The notes below the pieces were generated by a model. The model had not been told where the DNA came from. It worked only from the letters and a program-made list of their open reading frames with translations, and did not search any database. A stretch of 64,000 nt of DNA from Pagrus major (lineage: Eukaryota; Chordata; Actinopteri; Spariformes; Sparidae), in NCBI RefSeq assembly GCF_040436345.1, contig NC_133223.1:12469113-12533112 (forward strand). Reading direction: 5' to 3'. The translations under genes and the position numbers were made by a program. Below, piece by piece: positions 56,600 through 64,000 of this stretch. How positions within the stretch are numbered: position 1 is the first letter of the stretch; each line of letters opens with the position of its first letter.

Positions 56600-56884
56600 A
56601 TTAATATTAATCAGAATCAGAATCAGAATCAGCTTTATTGGCCAAGTATGTGAAACACATACAAGGAATTTGACTTTGGTTTTTCTTCGCACACATGTAC
56701 ATAGACGTTAACATGAACATAAACATAACATAACAAACATTCAACTAGAAGGAACAAGAACAACAAAGAACAGTAAGTTAAAAAGTGTTCAGAGGTCCGG
56801 TCTATTATAAATATATATTTAAGTATATATATATTATATTATTTACAGTGAGGATTTATGTTGTTCAATTATGTACAGGTAATA

Positions 56885-56978
<94 letters not shown>

Positions 56979-57120
56979 CATACATATAAAGTGCAATTTA
57001 GTCTGTTAATGTAAAGACTGTGAGTGGATGGTTTTGGAGTCAGGGGGTTACTGACACTGGGTGACTGATCAAGTGTTCATCAGTGTGACGGCCTGGGGGA
57101 AGAAACTGTTCTTGTGTCTG
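56600..57120 (-). mobile_element. Decayed retroelement tail, minus orientation
   Basis: Read on the minus strand, 56610-56690 is 'ccttgtatgtgtttcac.tacttggccaataaagctgattc', ending in repeats of TGATTC. This is the well-known 3' tail of a fish non-LTR family. 57010-57115 ('gttcatcagtgtgacggcctgg', 'gaagaaactgttcttgtgtctg') belongs to the same repeat. A (TA)n tract splits it. Confidence 0.5.
56882..56978. repeat. (TA)n microsatellite 1
   Basis: A nearly pure TA tract of close to 90 bp. Such tracts are unstable and often mis-sized in assemblies. Confidence 0.95.
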
Positions 57121-57128
57121 TATATATG

Positions 57129-57203
<75 letters not shown>

Positions 57204-57228
57204 GTGTGTATATATATATATATATATA
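57121..57228. repeat. (TA)n microsatellite 2
   Basis: A TA tract of about 100 bp with a few TG interruptions. It runs directly into the coiled-coil frame, so any reading frame that starts upstream and crosses it (repeated Tyr-Ile) is an artefact. Confidence 0.95.
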
Positions 57229-57231
57229 CTG

Positions 57232-58014
57232 GAGAAATCCAGAGCTCTCTTTGAGGATCAGCTGGAAGAGCAGAAACACGACAACAGCACTCTCGTTGCT
57301 GCTCTGAGGAATGTTGAGCAGAAGCTGGAGAGTCATCAGGTGGAGTGGCAGGAGGAAAGGACATCCCTCATTCAGGCCACAGAAGGCTTCAGGAAGACTG
57401 TGCAGGATATGCGACAGGAAGCAAAGGAGGCTTTGGAAAGATCCCAGGCTTCCCATCAAGCCCAGCTTGAGGAGCACAGAGAGGAGACCAGGAAGATCAC
57501 ATCTGCCCTTAAAAAGGCAGAGGATCTGCTGGAGACTAAGCACCTCTGCTGGCAGCAGGAGAAAATCTCCCTGCTGGAGAAGATGGAGAAATCCAGAGCT
57601 CTCTATGAGGATCAGCTGGAAGAGCAGAAACACGAGAAAAGCACCCTCGTTGCTGCTCTGAGGAATGTTGAGCAGAAGCTGGAGAGTCATCAGGTGGAGT
57701 GGCAGGAGGAAAGGACATCCCTCATTCAGGCCACAGAAGACTTCAAGAAGACTGTGCAGGATATGCAACAGGAAGCAAAGGAGGCTTTGGAAAGATCCAT
57801 CAGTAATCAGGTGGAGTTGCAGACATCCCTCATGCAGTCCACAGACAGTATTGAGGAGATACTGCAGGAAAAGGAGCAGGAGCGGGAGGAGAAAGAAAGC
57901 TCCACAAAGTCCCAGGTGGAAGAGCTCGTGAGCAAGAAGAAAAAGAAGAAGAAATGGTATAGGAGGTTCTTCCAGTTCATATGTCCATGCTTATTTACCG
58001 AGAACGACGACTAA
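57232..58014 (+). pseudogene. 5'-truncated coiled-coil gene with internal duplication
   Basis: An open frame of 260 codons ends in TAA at 58012-58014. It is almost entirely Glu/Lys/Gln/Leu coiled coil. A 71-residue block occurs twice, at 57232-57444 and 57586-57798, 354 nt apart, with six amino-acid differences. The end carries seven Lys, then WYRRFFQFICPCLF and an acidic tail. Such a basic-aromatic, two-Cys end could attach to membranes, with the Cys possibly palmitoylated, but that is inference. There is no plausible start codon: the 5' edge runs into a (TA)n tract without an acceptor site. The first block begins LEKSR where the second has LLEKMEKSR, so the break lies inside the repeat. It is either a truncated pseudogene or the last exon of a gene damaged by repeat expansion or assembly. 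Family not recognised. Confidence 0.5.
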
Positions 58015-58169
58015 AAACTCTCCCTGAGCTACAACTGGTTTTCTCCGGGTGCTCTGGTTAACCAACTTTAATTGAAAAAGAAATTCTTCAATTATAAAAA
58101 AAAATTAACATTAGTTCAGGCGTGTAAAACTGACCAATCACAAATATACATACACACACACACACATAC

Positions 58170-58310
58170 ACACCCAGCCGTCCGAGGAGAGGGGATCTCT
58201 CTCTGAATTGCCTTTCCCGAGGTTTCTTCCTGTGTCCTTTCAAGGTTGTTCTGAGGTTCATGGGGACTTTTTCCTCGTCTTCTTAGAGAGCTTGGGCTGG
58301 GTACCTGTTC
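58170..58310. repeat. Dispersed repeat after the coiled-coil frame
   Basis: 'ggggatctctctctgaattgcctttcccgaggtttcttcctg' and 'gggactttttcctcgtcttctta' are phrases of an abundant fish repeat. A (CA)n-like tract (58148-58172) precedes it. Confidence 0.55.
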
Positions 58311-61300
58311 CTGATCTGGATCTGCAAAGCCCACCGTTGAGAGTAAAAAAGCTAACGTCCTCAAGTTCCCAGTCTGATCCAATCAGGACGTAGTTCAAAT
58401 ACGGTCACTTCTGGCTCAAAAAAAAACCAAAAAAAAAAACAAGATGGCGACGGCCATATGCCAACAATGTCACATTGGGTTTACACATGCTAGCCTGTTC
58501 AGCATATCTACTTTTTAAGGTGATGACATTTCCATGCTGTGTTTACAGCTTGATCTGCTGCCCCCAAGTGGCCAAAAATCAACTGATGCTAGTTTACCAA
58601 TGACACAAAACTCTTGTATTGCTGAAAAAAATGCAAGGTTTTAATATTTAAAATGCATGAACAATTTAAGGTGTATACATTGTTAAATGAGCCGCAGCTA
58701 AGAAGCCAATTTGTCAAACTGACTTTAGCAGTGCATTTTTCAGTGGTAAACGTTTGTTTGGTCTCATTCAACAAGCAAAGGTGCAGGATAGGATGAGTGT
58801 TCATGTTAGTAACTCAATAAAGACAGAGACTTTAGCAAGAAAGCTAATTTGAGTTGTTATTCATAGGCTGTGGCTCTTGTTGTGTAGCAGGCTGCAGTCT
58901 GTGTGCCTACTGCCTGATATAATGCTGACGTTACTGCTTTATGCACAATTTGATTGACTGTATGGAAACAAGTTCTCCATTGGTACTCTGACTTGTATGT
59001 GTCTTTTCTGAGAACAGAGGACTTTGATTTACAGAGCAGAAACATGTGCTGTCAAAAAAAAGTGCAATTAACTATTAGTTGAACTTTAAGAGTTACTGTC
59101 TCAACTCGCTGTTAGGAAGTTGCTAAATGCATCTTATTCTACATTTTCAGTGACAGCCTTTAGCAGGCCTATTGGCTTTTAGAGCATATTTAAGTGTAAT
59201 TCTTGGAATTTTAAGCATATTGGCCCCAAATCATTTGGAATAGCTGAGTTTAAGCCAAATCCCTCAAAAATGCTGTTGATTTCAACTTGCTGTAGCAACA
59301 CACAATTCTTCAGCCAGCCTCTACTTCACATCCCGAAATCCCACTTGAAGCATAATTTCAGTGTTTTGGCAATTAGAAGATGATGTATTGCAATTTGTGA
59401 ACGTTATATTCTTTTTATCTTGCTTGGTGGTTTCTGCCAAGGGCTTCTCTCTCTTCACTCTGAGGCCTGGTGACTTGTGAGGTAACCTCTCTGAGGTTGA
59501 TTTATACCACACAGCTGTTCTGGGATGAGCAGTTATCCTGTTGGGAAGTAGTGCGTGCGTGTCTGTGTGATGAGTGTAATGCCATTAGCTGAGATACAGA
59601 GCTGTCCAAGGTAGTCTGCAGGGGAAACACTTATGGCACCGTGGCCTAATGAAAAAAGCGTTTCTACTCTTTTTCCCCATTTTTGAGAATTTTATTCCAT
59701 CCTATTGACTGCCACAGTCAGAAAAGGCAGATTACTGAAGTTATATCACAGTCGTCCCCAAACTTTTCTGCCTGACGTAACCCCACAGCCTCAGGTGAAC
59801 TCAAGTATCCTTTAATACCACCACGTTCCAAAAGTTTTCATTTCAGTTTATTTTAAATTGGGTTGTATAGATTTTATTAGATAAAAGTTTTTCATACAGC
59901 TGAACTGTAGGTTGGTAAAGTCTGCTTTCGTACAACCACCACTTGAGGTAGCAGAAGCTGAACATTTCAACCATTTATGCATCAGGTCTACTCTCGATCT
60001 CAACTTTTTTACATCTTACTTTAGCTATTAGCTCTATATAACGAAGCTTAATGTCAAAAACAGCTTGTATTGTCATCCCTCTTTAATCAGGGGCCGATTC
60101 AGAACAGGTTCTTTGGCAACAACACTAACCAGTTGGCTTTTTATCTGCCAGTATCAGTTGGATGTTTGGCACTGGTCATCCCTCTGTTTTGGTGACTGTT
60201 GTTGTGTTGTACAAACACTCACCCATAATAATAAGCCGGGACAGTCAGCGTTAAAGAACCCTTTGATGCGATGAGGTATTTGTCCCCACTGACAGAAAAA
60301 AATGCTAAATGAATATTAGTCTTCCTCTCTTATACATTTATGTCCCTTTGCTATTATATCTTTGTAATGGAGCGTTTAATCCGTGACATTATTTATAACC
60401 GCAAAACTGGAACTGCTAAATCAAAAGTGTGAAAAACATGACCTCAGCTGCCTTGTTCCAGACCTTCTGTCAGCGGGGACCTCAGCAGGGGCAAGTAACT
60501 TGGATAAGACGGAGACTCTAGTAAGAAAGTCCCTCACTGGGAGTGGATGTTGCAGGGAAACCTCTTCTGGCCTGACAATATATCAACTTATAGTGAGGGA
60601 CAGGCATTCCTTCTCCTGCTCACATACCCACTGAGCTCACATACTGATCTCATTCACATTAGCTTTCAGTGGCCACAGTTTTGATGCATGAAAAAAATAA
60701 TGATTACTTACTCTCCTATGATAAATGAATGCTCTCTGGTTATGAGATTATGGCTTTACAGTATTGGTTTTGTGAGATCATAAGTGATCATGTGGAGGTC
60801 TTTGTTGTTTTGGTTGCATAACTGCCCGCTCCATGCTGACTATTAATGAGGGAGGACAAGACAGGATCCTGGACAAATTTAGATGATAAACGTCCCTCCT
60901 TGTTTTATTTGGTCGGCTTTCTGTGTGGAACTCAGTCTCTCCCAAATGTAGTCTCTCTGTGACATCACACTGTGTAAAATAGGAGTCAAAATGTGAAATA
61001 ATCAGAGTCAAACTCAGCAGTTGTTGACCATATTGACCCATATGTTGGGCTATTGACCTTGGCAACTTGTGCAAAACCTTAGAGAACCAAGTGGTGACTT
61101 CACATCCAGGCTAGCCTCTGTTCCATTAGCTTCTGTAACTCAGTGCATCTCTCATTCAGCATTTCTGTCTGGGGTTTACTTTCAGTATTCAAAGAGTGAA
61201 GAGAATTGTCTTCCGCTAAAGTACTTGTTAATAGGACTTCATGATTATAAGTTCAATGATTCATTTGTGAACATTCAAAAAACTAGAGCTCTCAAATTTA

Positions 61301-62285
61301 CAAGTGCGGCCTCGTCTATATATCTTTATATCCATCCAAATCACCAATGCTCTCAAAGTCACCAGCTTTTTTGCTGTAATTTCTGCTGTTTTTGAAAGTC
61401 TTAACTGATCACTCCTCTCTGCTGTTATTACAGACATGTCTGAGCTAACAGCAGCCCCTTGACTTCCTGCTGGAATTTGTCTGGCCATGACATTTAACTC
61501 ACCGTGGTCTGGGGCTCATGCAACATGGTGTTTGTTTAATGCAGAAATACGAATTACAGAGATATTGAAGATAACATTGGAATATTATTGTTTTCGGTCA
61601 ATAATGTCAAAACTGGTGTTTGTCATTGGTGTATGTGTGTGTGACTCTTGACCTACTGCAAGGTTCATAGAGGCAGCCTTTGGAAGAGAAAGACACTGTG
61701 TGGAAAAGGAAAATAGTCTGAGTCAGCGTGCAGGTGTAGAAACCAGAGATTACCCAGAGCCCTCTGAGGAACTGTGCTCATGTGGAGACAGAGGCTGGAG
61801 TGTCTAATTTAAGTCTGTAACCAGCCGACAGTAGCAGAGCCATCAGGCTGTTTATCATCATCAAGAAGCTGAACCAAACACAAACCCTTTAAGATAATAC
61901 TTCTGTGTTCAGAGCCTCAGTTATTAGTTTTAACTCAGCTTTCTGTAAAAGCACAACACTCTGGAAGTTTTTGTTCTTTTTTCTTGAGAAATAGTCCTGG
62001 GACGTGCCCTTTTGGGGTTTCTCTATTTATTCCCCTTTTTTTCTCACAGCTTTCAACCAGTATTGTTTCCACAATGCTTGAGCAGTTTGATGCTCTAGGC
62101 TGGACTCAATGGTTGAAATGGGAGGAGGTCAAATTATAGAGATGTTCTTAAAGACTAATTTCTCTCTAATTTAAACTCAAAGTAAGAAAACAATCAAAAT
62201 CTGGCACAGTTCAATCAAAAAAAATTGGATGCTCGTTTTTTTTACAAAGCAACATTTAACTCTTAAGACTTGACACTGCAGAAGA
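58310..62285. other. Spacer with no supported gene
   Basis: Both strands were read for exon-like sequence and none had matching splice sites plus coding character. In human, ABI3BP follows IMPG2, but no part of it was recognised here. Confidence 0.5.
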
Positions 62286-62289
62286 AATT

Positions 62290-63425
62290 GGGTTGCATCA
62301 CACACATAATGACTTGAACACACTACACAACTTTCAAAGCCATCAGATCACTGTCCTTTTCACACTATGCAACTTTATGCCTTGTAGTCGGGAGTCTTAC
62401 AGTCGTTGTGGTTTTCACACTACATAACTTAGAAGTGACGGAGGGTCACACACTACAACATGAGAGACGCGATCCAAACAGACCATACTGTGGTTCAGCA
62501 AGGATATACGGGTACACATACTGAAACACTTGTGTTTATGTATTCTGATATTAACTATAGGCTATTGTTGCACCTGTTCCAGCAGAGCTGCTGTGGATGA
62601 CAGCAGAGGAGAGAGGAGAGGAGGGTCTGCTCTCATTGGCTGTGCCTCGTTCCTGGCTGCCTGACCCATCTGCAACTCAGCCAGATATTAACTTGCTAGA
62701 TATCCAGCAGATGCTGGCGACACGCTGGCAAGCTGTCCCCGAGCTTCAGGATCAGCCTTTGAACAGTTGACATATGCCGATAGGCGTTCAGGAGCGTGTG
62801 CTGATCTGTCTCTGATCTGTCTCTGATCTGTCTCTGATCTGGGGCTTTTCGTCAGCAGGCTCCAAAAACGTCAGGGACAGTTAGATCAGGGCTAAACTAT
62901 TGTGCCGTGAACTTGCCACAAGTGGAAACTTTACATCTCTCTGATCTCAAACATGCACACACTGCAAGCTTTGTAATTAATATATCATTATAATTATAAT
63001 TATTAAGATTATCATGCCATAAGGGTGATCCAACACCTCAAGTAATCTCATTGTATGCCAGCTAAGTGAGCCATAAGGGCTGCAATGTTTACCGTTGCTT
63101 GGCAGCACTGTCAGCTGTTCGGGGATGTCTCTCTTATTGGCTATTGTGGGCCTGCTCGGAAAGTACTGACGTAGTCATCCAAAATTTAAATCCTAGATAT
63201 TAAAGACCTTTGATATTATCTGGGCGGCCCTGATGAGTCTGTGGGCAGTTCAGGAGGTTTAACACTGGATCTGTACACTCATTATAATATGATAATTTGG
63301 TAATTTGATTTGGGCCGAGCTTCGGTATGGACCACACTCCCAGACAAGATTTCTCCTCTGGTTGTCAGGAGGGCTGCATCAGGCTTTAATCGGCCCGAAA
63401 CTCCTGTAGTGTGATCTTGGCCTTA
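62290..63425. repeat. Possible decayed DNA transposon with 'cacactac' ends
   Basis: The left part has repeated 'cacactac/cacactatgcaac' words and the right end reads 'cctgtagtgtgatcttggcc'. The wording resembles non-autonomous fish DNA elements. A minisatellite CTGATCTGTCT, about 3.6 copies, lies at 62801-62840 inside it. No transposase frame was found. Confidence 0.4.
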
Positions 63426-63429
63426 TGTA

Positions 63430-64000
63430 ATGTTACTGTGGTATCTTCCTGTATCCTGCATGAAGGTCTACCAAGTAAGAGGTGCGGTTTCTTGGAAGGA
63501 AACATGCAATCATGTTAATCAGCGGGTCAGATGATTGATTGTGGCATGTTTTGTTTTCTTTTGTGATTTTATTTTGCCAGCAGAAACACTGAATCCCTTC
63601 CCCGCACCTGCAGGCTATTATTGTTACCCTGAACAGCCCAAACTCAACTGCAGCACGCAGCTTCCTCATGAGAGGATATCATCAAACCTTACCTCTATAC
63701 TTATAACTATAGCCCGTATAATTTTATTAAATAGAAGTCTACTGCTGCCCATTCTCTGAAACATACCAGAAGATTGAGGCAGATTTCCTGCCTCACAGTA
63801 TGCCATAGCTTTCTGGTAATTTCACTACAGACAGATAATTAACTAACCAAACCAGAAACTTTCACAACATAATCCATCATAGTGAAAATTAAGTCCAATT
63901 TTTAAGACAGCTTGCACTCGTGATTTATCTGAAAACTCACAGTCGGCCAAACCTGGATCTCAAAGGACAATGTGAGTTTGGAGCTATTTTTTTTTTTTTT
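63430..64000. other. Terminal spacer, nothing recognised
   Basis: AT-rich sequence with short frames only, ending in a T run at the window edge. Confidence 0.5.

Noticed and set aside
57061-57231. Start codon at 57061 for the coiled-coil protein
   Set aside because: The frame would encode a retroelement piece and then dozens of Tyr-Ile pairs from the TA microsatellite before the coiled coil. This is not a credible N-terminus.
57040-57768. 242-codon minus-strand Leu-rich frame
   Set aside because: Mirror of the duplicated coiled-coil block and the (TA)n tract.
1-64000. CRISPR arrays, operons, phage or bacterial mobile islands
   Set aside because: The DNA is clearly vertebrate; the direct repeats seen are microsatellites or transposon parts.

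Overview
The window reads as vertebrate nuclear DNA from a ray-finned (probably percomorph teleost) fish. Genes are split into short exons with GT-AG introns, there are AATAAA poly(A) signals and no bacterial-style operons, and introns and spacers are full of short dispersed repeats of the kinds common in teleost genomes. Nothing looks prokaryotic or viral.

Layout: 0.3-1.1 kb holds the 3' end of an unrecognised coiled-coil-like gene. 3.0-5.0 kb holds a small unrecognised gene with a CCAAT/GC-box promoter, two joined coding-like exons and a poly(A) signal. 6.3-23.1 kb holds a complete SENP7-type SUMO-chain protease gene. I traced 22 coding exons whose splice phases all match and sum to 3264 nt, or 1087 residues. 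25.9-50.8 kb holds a complete IMPG2-type gene (interphotoreceptor matrix proteoglycan 2). I traced 22 coding exons with matching phases, 3672 nt, about 1223 residues, with signal peptide, two SEA domains, two EGF-like modules and one membrane span. From 50.8 kb on, the DNA is mostly repeats and unassigned spacer, apart from one coiled-coil open reading frame at 57.2-58.0 kb. That frame contains an internal duplication and a basic, Cys-containing tail, and its 5' end abuts a (TA)n tract.

SENP7 and IMPG2 are neighbours in the same order and orientation in human (3q12.3), so the pair is a conserved block and supports both names. The SENP6/IMPG1 paralogue pair is less likely because this IMPG has a transmembrane segment and cytoplasmic tail. 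The two genes have no shared pathway that I know of. SENP7 acts in the nucleus on poly-SUMO chains; IMPG2 acts at photoreceptor outer segments.

Mobile DNA includes several copies of one fold-back MITE family, a TTAA-ended MITE, short hAT-type MITEs (one with a near-perfect 8-bp target duplication), a decayed hAT carrying part of a ZBED-like reading frame, a tRNA-derived SINE, and decayed non-LTR retrotransposon pieces. I found no clearly new multi-gene system. The most unusual items are the Glu-rich linker of IMPG2, the duplicated coiled-coil frame at 57 kb, and a hairpin repeat at 46.9 kb with hammerhead-like core bases.
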